From NCBI GenBank assembly GCA_964559125.1, contig CAZLGW010000022.1:1-64000 (forward strand): a stretch of DNA of 64,000 nucleotides, read 5' to 3'. Shown here piece by piece: positions 44,191 through 52,406 of the stretch. The notes beneath the pieces are model-generated. The model had not been told where the DNA came from. It did not search any database and worked only from the letters and a program-made list of their open reading frames with translations. Numbering within the stretch: the first letter of the stretch is position 1; each line of letters begins with the position of its first letter. The position numbers were made by a program, and so were the translations under genes. The DNA is from Ravibacter sp964559125 (lineage in GTDB: Bacteria; Bacteroidota; Bacteroidia; Cytophagales; Spirosomataceae).

Positions 44191-44340
44191 ATGTCTCCCA
44201 ATTTCAGAAAGTGCCCTTATTGTGGCTCTTCCTCAATCGATCGTCTTCGTCGTCCGCTCTGGCTCAGGATGATAGTCATTCCGACCAGATACTACCGTTG
44301 CGAATGGTGTCTCGGGCGCTTTATCAGGTTGGGGAAGTAA
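44191..44340 (+). CDS. 49-residue zinc-ribbon protein
   Basis: A tiny gene with ATG, 49 codons and TAA. The product begins MSPNFRKCPYCGSSSIDR and has a second CEWC pair at residues 37-40, so two CxxC knuckles about 25 residues apart (C8/C11 and C37/C40) can bind one zinc ion. The centre and tail are very basic (RLRRPLWLR, GRFIRLGK), suggesting nucleic-acid or ribosome binding. The dedicated promoter and a hairpin after the stop support a real gene. Function unknown. Confidence 0.72.
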   Translation: MSPNFRKCPYCGSSSIDRLRRPLWLRMIVIPTRYYRCEWCLGRFIRLGK

Positions 44341-44361
44341 GAAGAGCAAGAGTAGGTTCGC

Positions 44362-44389
44362 CCCGAACCGGCAGTTCTACCGGTTCGGG
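44362..44389. terminator. Hairpin between convergent genes
   Basis: A 10-bp GC-rich stem (CCCGAACCGG / CCGGTTCGGG) with an 8-base loop that contains the stop codon of the minus-strand gene. It lies 22 bases past the zinc-ribbon stop. There is no U tract on either side. Confidence 0.5.
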
Positions 44390-45630
44390 CGTTCCCACAG
44401 AATCCTCGCAACGTAAACACTGCCATCGCTGCCATATTTTTCAACTCCTTTCGGCTGCATCCATTCCGATACCGTCACCCAGGTTTCATCCGGACTAACC
44501 TCAGTCACGCCAAAATTGCCGAGCCTTGCACCACGTTCGGGTACCAGTATCCGTTCAGTCTCCTTAATCACGCATAGTTTTTCGGGATCGACCTCCGCCA
44601 TAAAAAGAGGCGCCCTGTGACGGAAAACATGATCGTTGCCGGCGCCGCGGCGGGTATACACCAGGAAGAGCCCGTCACGGTGCGTTACCCAGTGCTGCTG
44701 TGTGTTGTAATTACCCAGCTCGGTTCCGTCGTCGAATTTCCAGGACCGGATTTCCTCAAAATTCAACCCGTCTGTGCTTCGCGTCACGTACCCGCATGCA
44801 TCGTTCCTTATAGTAAGAAAATAGCGGCCGGCATACCGCGTGATAGACGGTTCATGCAACCCGCGGGTCTTATCGCCGACGGACAACTCCGTACCATGCT
44901 CCCGGTACCGGAGGATTTCCCCGTCGAAGGTACACAGGGAGACTGCCACCCTTGAGTTATCTCCGGGCGGAGTGAAATAAAACGGCAGCAGGATCGTACC
45001 GTCGGGAAGGTCGTAACGTTGTACGCAGCCCGCCCCTGCATTGTAGAATTTGCGGGGATCGGGCATCTCCATTTTCCGCCATTCAGCCCAGCCTTTCTCC
45101 TTTGGGTCATAAACCGAAAACCCCGTATGGCGCGGTCTCTGATGTGAAACTTTCCAGTCGGGCGTGTACACCACACTGTGCCCGATGCCGAGCAATTTCC
45201 CCGATTTCCGGTGGTATCCGGGCCAGTAATCGCTGATAGCAACAGGTCTTCTGACTCCTTCAATCGTTTCCTCCCGCGGGCTCAGCGTTTCTACAGGATA
45301 AGGCCCCGTCCAATGTCCGCCGAGGTCACCGGAGTGCATCCCTGACGTCTGCCTGAATACATCGCTACCCGCCAGATCGAGCAGGCTCATGGTCATAACG
45401 GCCAGGGGAGCCCCATCCCTCCCCTCTCCGGGTATTATGCCTACCCTGGGATGAGTCCAGCATTTTTCTCCATCAAACAGTCGCGTGACGGTATCCAGCT
45501 CAAGGTTATATTCCGGGGCAGCCCCGGCTTTTTTTCCACTTCCCCGAAACTGCCTTCCCAAAACCGGTAAGCTCATCAGTGAAACGCTGTATTTTAACGA
45601 TGATAAGAGAAATTGCCGGCGATTGTTCAT
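44377..45630 (-). CDS. Exported sialidase-like beta-propeller protein
   Basis: A 417-residue protein starting with a Tat-like signal (NNRRQFLLSSLKYS). The body shows the glycosidase-propeller pattern of the sialidase superfamily (HEPSITRYAGRYFLTIRND, YVTRSTDGLNFEEIRSW, LGNFGVTEVSPDETWVTVSEW) but has no strict Asp boxes. It is unrelated in detail to the BNR protein at 3394-4461. It may be a glycan hydrolase or binding protein; activity cannot be assigned from sequence alone. Confidence 0.7.
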   Translation of the reverse strand: MNNRRQFLLSSLKYSVSLMSLPVLGRQFRGSGKKAGAAPEYNLELDTVTRLFDGEKCWTHPRVGIIPGEGRDGAPLAVMTMSLLDLAGSDVFRQTSGMHSGDLGGHWTGPYPVETLSPREETIEGVRRPVAISDYWPGYHRKSGKLLGIGHSVVYTPDWKVSHQRPRHTGFSVYDPKEKGWAEWRKMEMPDPRKFYNAGAGCVQRYDLPDGTILLPFYFTPPGDNSRVAVSLCTFDGEILRYREHGTELSVGDKTRGLHEPSITRYAGRYFLTIRNDACGYVTRSTDGLNFEEIRSWKFDDGTELGNYNTQQHWVTHRDGLFLVYTRRGAGNDHVFRHRAPLFMAEVDPEKLCVIKETERILVPERGARLGNFGVTEVSPDETWVTVSEWMQPKGVEKYGSDGSVYVARILWERPNR

Positions 45631-45736
45631 AGTTTTCTCTGAATAGATTAAAGGTAAATTCTCCTAAAAGAAGCTATTTCATTAATTTGGAGGAATTGAA
45701 AGAAGTCTGCAGATTCAAGGTAAAAGGGTCGGCTGA

Positions 45737-46213
45737 TCACAAACCTTTTTTCAGCCGGTCGATCATCAGGATGGCACGGTCGATACGGGTCTGAATCGTC
45801 CTGCCATTGTTGATATAGTAAAGAATGCCCCGCTGAACGCCTGGTTTCGCTGCATGGAACACCCGGCTTCCCTCCTCGTCAATAGCCAGCAATTCAACCA
45901 GTTCTTCCGGCATTGGTCGTCCGTAAGCACTGGGATCGGGACGAAGCGATACTACTACTTTCTGGTCCAGGCGGAGTTTCCCCGCCTTCCTGACCGGCGT
46001 ACCGACACTGATTTCGAAAGTACCGTTTCCTTTCGGCCTCAATGCGCAGTGAAATTCCTCTCCACCTTCTATCGAGCACAGCAGGCGTAGATTACGAGGG
46101 TTCGAAAAATGACAGGAAGCTTCAGCAGGGACATCTATATAATGGCCCCTGAAGCCTTCGTGTCTTCTTATTACCGACCCGAAGCGAATAACATCAGGCT
46201 GATCGCTTTCCAT
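45737..46213 (-). CDS. DUF1905/YdeI-like small protein
   Basis: A 158-residue cytosolic protein. The N-terminal half resembles the DUF1905 beta-barrel (GHYIDVPAEASCHF, CALRPKGNGTFEISVG). The C-terminal half (MPEELVELLAIDEEGSRVFH to LYYINNGRTIQTRIDRAILM) matches the YdeI/OmpD-associated helical domain, including the T-R-x-x-R signature. The family's role is not established. It begins 18 bases after the RidA gene, so the two are probably co-transcribed. Confidence 0.65.
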   Translation of the reverse strand: MESDQPDVIRFGSVIRRHEGFRGHYIDVPAEASCHFSNPRNLRLLCSIEGGEEFHCALRPKGNGTFEISVGTPVRKAGKLRLDQKVVVSLRPDPSAYGRPMPEELVELLAIDEEGSRVFHAAKPGVQRGILYYINNGRTIQTRIDRAILMIDRLKKGL

Positions 46214-46231
46214 GGTCAGGCCAGCAGGTTG

Positions 46232-46630
46232 TTATTCTATAATTGCCGAAAACTCGATCTCAACAAGGTATTCCGGAGCGACAAGGCGGCTGATCTCATA
46301 GATACCCGTCACCGGCTTAATCTCCGAAAAGAAATGCCCGTGAGCATTCGCGATATCGTCGAACTTTGAAATATCGGTCGTAAAGATACGTGTCCGGATC
46401 ACATCCTTCAGCCCCACACCCAGGTCTTCAAGCACGGTGCTGATACGCTCAATGATATTGTATGTCTGGGCGTAGGCGTCATCGGCCTTCACCTTGTCGC
46501 CGTCTACAATAGCGACGGTACCCGATACCTCGATCATGTTCCCGATCCTTACCGCCCTGCAATATCCCATCCTGCCTTCCCAGGGAGAGCCGCCGGAGAC
46601 CGAATGCCTTAATTTCAAATGTGCTGTCAT
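46232..46630 (-). CDS. RidA family (YjgF/YER057c/UK114) protein
   Basis: A 132-residue member of the Rid family, whose archetype hydrolyses reactive enamine/imine intermediates released by PLP enzymes. The Arg equivalent to RidA R105 is retained in EISRLVAPEYLVEIEF, and VIRTRIFTTDISKFDDIANA is the usual helix. The N-terminal segment differs from canonical RidA, so it may belong to one of the other Rid subgroups. A good -7 box lies just upstream. Confidence 0.88.
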   Translation of the reverse strand: MTAHLKLRHSVSGGSPWEGRMGYCRAVRIGNMIEVSGTVAIVDGDKVKADDAYAQTYNIIERISTVLEDLGVGLKDVIRTRIFTTDISKFDDIANAHGHFFSEIKPVTGIYEISRLVAPEYLVEIEFSAIIE

Positions 46631-46656
46631 CGATTTTATGTTAGGATTTGATCTTC

Positions 46657-46664
46657 CAAATATA
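46657..46664 (-). promoter_or_regulatory. Probable ridA promoter, -7 TATATTTG
   Basis: On the minus strand TATATTTG matches TAnnTTTG exactly and lies 27 bases before the RidA ATG. A TTTTTG occurs about 14 bases upstream, closer than the usual 19-21, so the -33 element is doubtful. Confidence 0.5.
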
Positions 46665-46828
46665 AAATGAATCTACTCAAAAATATGCTTGTCCTTGCCG
46701 CTCCTTTAAAACAGGCTGCATACCCGTAAAATTTTCTGCCTATACCATGCAACAGTAATTCAGTCATGCCGTGTCTTTACTATCGAACGGGTACCTGAAT
46801 TGTTAAAGCTTTTCGACATATAATCTTT

Positions 46829-47479
46829 ATGAAACCATTTGCATTAGCACTTTTAGCCGGGTCTATCCTCGTGGGTGGGCTATCCGGCTGCAAACAGGAA
46901 ACTCCTGAAAAAGAAGAAACAGACATTTGGGACAAATCAGCGGTGGAGCATGTTCTGAAAAAAACGATGTGGCGTGTAGAGAAAGTCTTTAAGGTAACGG
47001 GTTCGGAAGTGGTCGATCTTGAAAACGACCCGGGGTTCGACAACAAATACTTTGATTACAGAAAGTCCATATTGCTGACTTTCAATGATACCGGCGTCGA
47101 CATGCTGGAAAGTCAGCCGATGACAGGAAGCCCAAAATTCAGGGAAGGAGCTGAAACCTACGAGTTTACAAACCGGCTGACCCGGCCGACTAACGTAAGC
47201 TACCAATGGGACGATACGCGCCAGACCATGATAGCAAAATCGGGATCACCGGCGGGCTTTCTTGATGTCCCTGTCGGGTTCTCGGGGGTGCTGGATAAGT
47301 CCAGTATCGTAACATACAGCACCTACCAGGAAGAGGAGCAGGCCGAAAAATCTTCCGGTATTGTATTCGAAGTGGAAACGGGTAACTCTGTCGTTTACAA
47401 ATACTATCTCAAGCCCGTATGGTATTATGAAACGACGCCTGATGCAACAAATATGTATCGCTATGTTGTATTTCCGTAA
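46829..47479 (+). CDS. Lipoprotein of unknown function A
   Basis: A 216-residue lipoprotein (lipobox GGLSGC, acylated cysteine at 21). The mature part is beta-rich with no recognised domain; WRVEKVFKVTGSEVVDLEND and LKPVWYYETTPDATNMYRYV are notable aromatic segments. Its last 17 bases overlap the start of a second lipoprotein, and a sigma factor and beta-barrel gene follow on the same strand, so it may be part of a surface complex with them. Confidence 0.72.
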   Translation: MKPFALALLAGSILVGGLSGCKQETPEKEETDIWDKSAVEHVLKKTMWRVEKVFKVTGSEVVDLENDPGFDNKYFDYRKSILLTFNDTGVDMLESQPMTGSPKFREGAETYEFTNRLTRPTNVSYQWDDTRQTMIAKSGSPAGFLDVPVGFSGVLDKSSIVTYSTYQEEEQAEKSSGIVFEVETGNSVVYKYYLKPVWYYETTPDATNMYRYVVFP

Positions 47480-48395
47480 GGCAGGCTGCTTTTCTATAAG
47501 GAATATACAGTTTTTTTTCCTTGCTGTCCTGCTTGGTACAAACGCCTGCTCCCGGGTCGAAGACCAGCAGTTGGATTTTGTGAAAACACCGCCCGAAGCT
47601 ATCATACAGCTGGTTAAAAGCCGGGTGCCCGACGCTGCGCAGATCAATTTTTCGCCCATTGTTCCGGGGAAGGTCTGGCTTGGCGTGACTTACAGCGCAT
47701 CTAAAATCCACCACCTTGCCGTATCCCGGAAGGCTCTGCTCGTGCATCTAAGCAACTATGGGTCCGTTCCTCCGGAAGATATCGGAAACCTGATCCGGGG
47801 CCTGGATTTTCCCTACGGCATCTTTGGTGAAACAAGACAGGTACAGGATCCGGCGAACCCGGGTTACAGGGAGTTCCAGACTGTTTATGTGGTAAAAGGT
47901 GAAAGGTTTCTTGTGACCAGCAAGCCGGATCAGGGTAAAAATGGATATATAGATATAAATGTACATCCCAGGGCATATTCGCAGTTTGTATCCACGGATT
48001 TCGATGATCTGCCTTCGGGTATCCAGAAGCTGCCGGTCAGCAGGAACGGGTTTCAGAGGGTGACTATTACAGAAGAGGGAAACGGGGTTGTTTTCCAGCT
48101 TCAGTTCCGGGACGGGATCCTGGAAGTGAACGACGACCTTGAAATCCTTTATTCCGACCTGGGCGACGATATGATAGATATTGCCCGTACCGATGTGCCG
48201 GTCCGGATCAGTGAATGGATAGGCAGTAATCCGCCTGCGGCGAGCCTTAGCAACTTTTCGTGCAGGCAGTTCCGGTTTGGCGGCCAGGAGGGATATCGCG
48301 TAGTATTTCAGAACGAAACACAGAAATTGCATTTATTTTTCGATATTTCAGGAAAGCTTCGCTATCAGTACTTTACTGCTTCTATTCCGGCCTGA
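47463..48395 (+). CDS. Lipoprotein of unknown function B
   Basis: A 310-residue lipoprotein (lipobox LLGTNAC). The ATG inside the end of the previous gene was chosen because it puts a proper signal in front of the cysteine; the same frame extends 102 bases further upstream, but that would add a hydrophilic leader. The mature region has PepSY-like repeated features (DAAQINFSPIVPGKVWLGVTYS and its later counterpart GDDMIDIARTDVPVRISEWI), which is only a weak resemblance. It is four bases from the sigma gene that follows. Confidence 0.65.
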   Translation: MLYFRKAGCFSIRNIQFFFLAVLLGTNACSRVEDQQLDFVKTPPEAIIQLVKSRVPDAAQINFSPIVPGKVWLGVTYSASKIHHLAVSRKALLVHLSNYGSVPPEDIGNLIRGLDFPYGIFGETRQVQDPANPGYREFQTVYVVKGERFLVTSKPDQGKNGYIDINVHPRAYSQFVSTDFDDLPSGIQKLPVSRNGFQRVTITEEGNGVVFQLQFRDGILEVNDDLEILYSDLGDDMIDIARTDVPVRISEWIGSNPPAASLSNFSCRQFRFGGQEGYRVVFQNETQKLHLFFDISGKLRYQYFTASIPA

Positions 48396-48399
48396 TAAA

Positions 48400-48993
48400 A
48401 TGGAGAACGAGTCGTTAGGCAGCAATTTGAACCTGGTCTTGCTGGTGCGGGAATGCCAGCGGAGGGACCGGCGTGCTCAAAACCTGCTTTACGACCATTA
48501 CAAGAAAAAGCTGTTCGGCATCTGCCTGCGCTACGCTGGGTCGACACCGGAAGCCGAACATATATTCCAGGATGCGTTCGTACGTATTTTCGATCGTATT
48601 TCGGAGCTGAAGAACCCGAAAAGTATCTCTTCCTGGGTAAAGTCGATCGTGATCCGTACGGCTATCAACCACTATCACCGGGAAATCAAACCGCAAAAGG
48701 AACTGAACAGCCTGGAGCTGATCGGAAAGGAACCTGAAGACGTCAGCCTGCCTGATATCCTAAGCCAACTGGAAATGGAAGCGCTGGTAAAGGTAATCAA
48801 CCGGCTTCCTGCCGGCTACCGGCTGGTAATCAACCTTTACCTGATCGACGGATATACGCATACAGAGATAGCGGAGATGCTGAATATTTCGGAAGGAACG
48901 TCGCGGAGCCAGTTTTCGCGGGGGAAAAACGCGCTGATAAAAGAACTTGTTCAAAACGGATATTACTATGAGTCCATCCGGCAAAACCCATGA
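48400..48993 (+). CDS. ECF-type RNA polymerase sigma factor
   Basis: A 197-residue sigma-70 protein with region 2 (DHYKKKLFGICLRYAGSTPE, HIFQDAFVRIFDRISELKNP) and region 4 (LPAGYRLVINLYLIDGYTHT and EIAEMLNISEGTSRSQFSRG). This is the LPxGYR...SEGTSRSQ subgroup typical of Bacteroidota, which is regularly followed by a membrane protein with a short cytoplasmic N-terminus. It starts four bases after lipoprotein B and its 3' end overlaps the next gene by 26 bases, so coupled translation is likely. Confidence 0.93.
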   Translation: MENESLGSNLNLVLLVRECQRRDRRAQNLLYDHYKKKLFGICLRYAGSTPEAEHIFQDAFVRIFDRISELKNPKSISSWVKSIVIRTAINHYHREIKPQKELNSLELIGKEPEDVSLPDILSQLEMEALVKVINRLPAGYRLVINLYLIDGYTHTEIAEMLNISEGTSRSQFSRGKNALIKELVQNGYYYESIRQNP

Positions 48994-50041
48994 CGACAAA
49001 ATGAGGGGCCTTCTTCGCGACAGGTTTGAAAATTTTGAGCCTGAAGCACCGGAGCTTTTCGATACTATAGCAGGTGCCCGGCATACGGCTGCAAAGCGGG
49101 ATGGACATTGGTATATACCCGGAATGATCTCCGTTATGCTGCTGCTTAGCTACCCCGTAAATGAGCAGTTGCTTTCTCACAGGGTAAATGTGGTACCTGA
49201 ACAGGCCTACCTACCGGAACCGGCCGCTGCAAAACCTGTAAATCAGCCTATTCGAAGGAGCGGACAGGGACATAAGGCAGAACTGCCGGTTACAACCCAG
49301 CGGGATATCCTGACCAAATCTGCATTAGCGCCGAATTATACAACGTTGTCGCCGCCCGCGATGAAATTTTCTTCGGGATTAACAATACCGATAATAGCGC
49401 GTTTGGAGGGGCCACCGGAAGAAAAGCCGCGAATGAAAGAACGGGCCGGCCGGCTGTCAGTACATGGAGCGCTCGGAATGAACTATACACAATACCTGCT
49501 GACGGTGCTTCCCCAGGAAAACCTGGCAATAGATAACCTGACCCTGGCCGATCCGGGCGACAGGGTCAACTGGCGGTTACAGGGTTCTGTAGGGATTGAC
49601 TATGATCAATGGCAGCTCCGGATCAGTTACCAGGAATTCACACAAAAATTAAACTTCCTGGAGAACCGGGGCAATGCCCAGGTAGAATATTCGGATACCG
49701 GCCACTATACCGTAACACCCCTTGCCGCAGAGGTGTCGAGCCGGAAGAACTTCAGGGTCGCAGGCCTGTATCTGAGACGCCTCCAGCCTGTAAAGTCGAC
49801 CGGGTTATACATCGGAGCCGGTGCAGGTTACCTGGTCGGGCTGAAGCGGGAGCACCAGGGGGTGTGGGGACAGGCGTTTGCCGGACATCGCAAGCGCCTG
49901 TCGCCGACAATGGAGTTTTTCTACGAAACACAATTTAATTACAGCTTCAGGCCATTCAGGCTTACCGACCCTTCCCTGACCTTCTGGCCTTACCAGGTTG
50001 GACTGTCGGCAGGGATCAGGTGGAACGCGGAAAGGAACTAA
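48968..50041 (+). CDS. Anti-sigma-like N-terminus fused to an outer-membrane beta-barrel
   Basis: A 357-residue protein combining three parts: a ~45-residue charged cytoplasmic segment (LLRDRFENFEPEAPELFDTI) of the kind that binds ECF sigmas in Bacteroidota, a short hydrophobic stretch (WYIPGMISVMLLLSY), and after a ~90-residue Pro-rich linker a barrel of about eight strands ending in GLSAGIRWNAERN. If real as one chain it would span from cytoplasm to outer membrane. The ATG at 49001 is an alternative start. It overlaps the sigma gene by 26 bases. Confidence 0.75.
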   Translation: MSPSGKTHDDKMRGLLRDRFENFEPEAPELFDTIAGARHTAAKRDGHWYIPGMISVMLLLSYPVNEQLLSHRVNVVPEQAYLPEPAAAKPVNQPIRRSGQGHKAELPVTTQRDILTKSALAPNYTTLSPPAMKFSSGLTIPIIARLEGPPEEKPRMKERAGRLSVHGALGMNYTQYLLTVLPQENLAIDNLTLADPGDRVNWRLQGSVGIDYDQWQLRISYQEFTQKLNFLENRGNAQVEYSDTGHYTVTPLAAEVSSRKNFRVAGLYLRRLQPVKSTGLYIGAGAGYLVGLKREHQGVWGQAFAGHRKRLSPTMEFFYETQFNYSFRPFRLTDPSLTFWPYQVGLSAGIRWNAERN

Positions 50042-50156
50042 TGGGGGTAATAGACTGCGTCTGATCCTTTACTTTTCGTCCTGCTTTGTAAGCTTACCGC
50101 TTCGTGCAAAGAAGAGTGCGAACAGGAAATCCTGCCTACGAAGGGTATAAGGAATA

Positions 50157-51242
50157 TCATTCAGGAATTTTATAGATCACCGTATTCATATTGACACCCG
50201 CCCCCATAGCGGCAAAGGCAATATATTTCCCCGGGGTGAGTGCCTGGTGTTCCATCTTTCCCTTCGACATCAGGTCGAACATGGTAGGCAGAGTCGCTAC
50301 CGAGCTGTTGCCCAGCCAGGAAATCGTCATAGGCATGAAGTGTTCCGGTGGGCCTGCCAGACCATATAAATGGAAAAGTTCCCTGATAACTGCCTCATCC
50401 ATCTTTTCATTTGCCTGGTGAATAAGTACTTTGTCAAGGTCAGAGGCACAAAGCCCTGCTTTATCCAGCGTTTCCTTTATTATAACAGGTACTGTTTTCA
50501 GCACGCTTTCGTATAGCTTCCGGCCATTCATTTTTAAAAATAATGCATCGCCGTTGAAAGCCGGGTTGGCCGACGGGCCCATATGCAAGACATAGGCGAG
50601 ATCGAGGGCATAGGATTTAACCGTAGCGGCAAGCACCCCAACGGGACTATCGCTCCTGACCGTCTCCGCAATTACAGCCCCAGCGCCGTCTGCATAAATC
50701 ATACTGTCCCTGTCGTGAGGGTCACATATTCTCGACAGGGTTTCGGCACCTATTATCATAACCTTTTTTGCCATCTCTGATTTCAGCAGGTTGTCTGCCT
50801 GGATCAGTCCCTGCAGCCATCCTGCGCATCCGAAGGGAAGGTCCAGCGCTACGGTAAGCGGGTTAAAAATTCTGAGTTGGTGTTTGACTCTTGAAGCAAG
50901 CGCCGGCACCAATTCACTGCGGGAATTACCGGCACGTATATCGCCGAAATTGTGCGCCACAATAATGTAGTCAAGACTTTCCGGGTCTGTCCCGGAAGAA
51001 TCCAGCGCCTCCCTGGCTGCAAAAAAGGCTATGTCCGAGGCTACGACATCGTCTGTGACATAGCGGCGCTCCCTGATGCCTGTTATTTTTTCAAATGTCT
51101 CGATAATACCGGCAATCGGCTTGGCAAGCCTGCTGCCATTCTGATCAAAAAAGACGTGGTCTGTGAAATCTCCGTTAAGGATACGGCGGGGTGGTATATA
51201 ACTGCCGCTACCAGTAATAATGGTGTAGTTCTGAAGCTTCAT
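50157..51242 (-). CDS. FabH-like 3-oxoacyl-ACP synthase III
   Basis: A 361-residue thiolase-fold condensing enzyme with the complete KAS III triad: C139 in LPFGCAGWLQGL, H275 in LIHQANEKM and N312 in WLGNSSVAT. It is slightly longer than housekeeping FabH (about 320-330) and differs in the N-terminal region, so it is probably a FabH paralogue acting on a special primer or in secondary lipid synthesis. No acyl carrier gene is adjacent. Enzyme class is confident; role is not. Confidence 0.88.
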   Translation of the reverse strand: MKLQNYTIITGSGSYIPPRRILNGDFTDHVFFDQNGSRLAKPIAGIIETFEKITGIRERRYVTDDVVASDIAFFAAREALDSSGTDPESLDYIIVAHNFGDIRAGNSRSELVPALASRVKHQLRIFNPLTVALDLPFGCAGWLQGLIQADNLLKSEMAKKVMIIGAETLSRICDPHDRDSMIYADGAGAVIAETVRSDSPVGVLAATVKSYALDLAYVLHMGPSANPAFNGDALFLKMNGRKLYESVLKTVPVIIKETLDKAGLCASDLDKVLIHQANEKMDEAVIRELFHLYGLAGPPEHFMPMTISWLGNSSVATLPTMFDLMSKGKMEHQALTPGKYIAFAAMGAGVNMNTVIYKIPE

Positions 51243-51308
51243 GATACGATAAATCCGTTTATCCTCCCGAGCGAGAAACCTGACTTATCAAGCTTCGGTT
51301 TTTGTCTT

Positions 51309-51563
51309 TTATTTTCGGAAAGTGATGTAACTGGCAACCATTTCCACAAAAGGGAATGCCCTTACGAATTTTTCGATTTCTTCTTTTTCTTCAGAAAGTA
51401 ACACCGAACCCTCCAGGAATACTTTCCGGCCTACTACCTGGATTACCACATGCTTGCTGTTAAACCCTTTGTGATTGAACAAGGCCCTTCTCAGGTAGTT
51501 AGCCATATCCGGCGGAGCCTCGATGCCCTGCTCCTCCCGGAAATCTGTGTTATCGGTTATCAT
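51309..51563 (-). CDS. BON-domain protein
   Basis: An 84-residue protein almost wholly formed by one BON domain (YLRRALFNHKGFNSKHVVIQ, VVGRKVFLEGSVLLSEEKEE and an aromatic end). The chosen ATG gives MITDNTDFREEQ; the same frame runs 26 codons further upstream but that part lacks domain character. No signal peptide is visible, so it appears cytosolic, unlike OsmY-type BON proteins. It follows the cold-shock genes on the same strand, separated by a 15-bp inverted repeat. Confidence 0.75.
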   Translation of the reverse strand: MITDNTDFREEQGIEAPPDMANYLRRALFNHKGFNSKHVVIQVVGRKVFLEGSVLLSEEKEEIEKFVRAFPFVEMVASYITFRK

Positions 51564-51632
51564 GGTTTTATCTTTTAATGAATTGTTTTCCGCTATTGTA
51601 AGTAGTTGCCGGTATATACTTATGCTGTTAGC

Positions 51633-51675
51633 GGAATGCATTTAAAGTCCTGTTCTGGTTCTTTAAATGCATTCC
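51633..51675 (-). terminator. 15-bp inverted repeat after the cold-shock gene
   Basis: A perfect 15-bp stem (GGAATGCATTTAAAG and its complement) with a 13-base loop lies 30 bases past the cspA-like stop and 70 bases before the BON gene. It is A/T-rich in the middle and lacks a good U tract, so it may be a 3' stabiliser or an RNA switch instead of a strict terminator. Confidence 0.55.
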
Positions 51676-51704
51676 CCTTTCCAGGCGTTTTAGCCCGGCA
51701 TATC

Positions 51705-51896
51705 TTAAGCGATCCTGACGTTTACCGCGTTAAGGCCTTTTCTTCCGTTCGCTACTTCGAAAACGACCCTGTCGTTCTCACGGATATCATCCTGGAGACC
51801 TGACGAATGGACAAAAATATCCTCTCCACCTTGTGCCGGGGTGATAAATCCGAACCCTTTCATTGCATTAAAAAACTTTACAACTCCCTCTTTCAT
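51705..51896 (-). CDS. Cold-shock protein, CspA family
   Basis: A 63-residue single cold-shock domain with both RNA-binding motifs: GFGFITPAQGG (RNP1-like) and DIFVHSSGLQ (RNP2). An RNA chaperone that melts secondary structure at low temperature. It follows the larger cold-shock-domain gene by 32 bases and lies two genes downstream of the DEAD-box helicase. Confidence 0.95.
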   Translation of the reverse strand: MKEGVVKFFNAMKGFGFITPAQGGEDIFVHSSGLQDDIRENDRVVFEVANGRKGLNAVNVRIA

Positions 51897-51928
51897 TGTT
51901 TTTTTGTTTAAAATTTAAAATATTCAGT

Positions 51929-52366
51929 TTAATTGTCTTTTTCTACCCGGATAGCGCTAAAGCCCCGTGCGGTTTTCTCCATCTCAAAAGTGACCTTATC
52001 TCCTTCCCTGACGGGCTCAGACAACTCATTTTTGTGGACAAAAATTTTCTCCCGTGACTTGCCGTCTATGATAAAGCCGTATCCTTTTTCACTGAAAAAT
52101 GATACAATACCCTTACGCCTTACGTCTTCTGCTTCTACCGGCGCTGCTCCCAGCATGATGTCCTCCACATTGATTTCCGCCTTTCGCCGGCCGGCCGGCG
52201 GCGGGACAGACGTCAGGTTGCCGTATTCATCAAGGTACGCCAGCATTTCATCAAGGCCTTTTCCCTTGTTGTTGTTGACCTTCCGCTCTTCCATTTTGTG
52301 AGCTTTGTCCTGCTTTTTTTTTGCTTTTTTCTCTCGTTTCTCTTTCTTTGAAAAAGTTTCCGCCAT
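51929..52366 (-). CDS. Cold-shock-domain protein with basic N-terminal extension
   Basis: A 145-residue protein. Residues 1-40 are almost entirely Lys/Glu/Arg (KKEKREKKAKKKQDK), a likely RNA- or ribosome-binding tail. A linker with GLDEMLAYLDEYGNL follows, and the C-terminal ~65 residues are a cold-shock domain (GYGFIIDGKSREKIFVHKNE). Such two-part proteins occur next to RhlE-type helicases in Bacteroidota. It lies 40 bases after the helicase gene and 32 before the cspA-like gene. Confidence 0.9.
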   Translation of the reverse strand: MAETFSKKEKREKKAKKKQDKAHKMEERKVNNNKGKGLDEMLAYLDEYGNLTSVPPPAGRRKAEINVEDIMLGAAPVEAEDVRRKGIVSFFSEKGYGFIIDGKSREKIFVHKNELSEPVREGDKVTFEMEKTARGFSAIRVEKDN

Positions 52367-52406
52367 AATTATTACTTGGATTGAAATGGCCTGAACGGCC
52401 TTTATA

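Noticed and set aside
47361..47462. A longer start for lipoprotein B
   Set aside because: It would bury the lipobox behind a hydrophilic leader and overlap lipoprotein A by 119 bases instead of 17.
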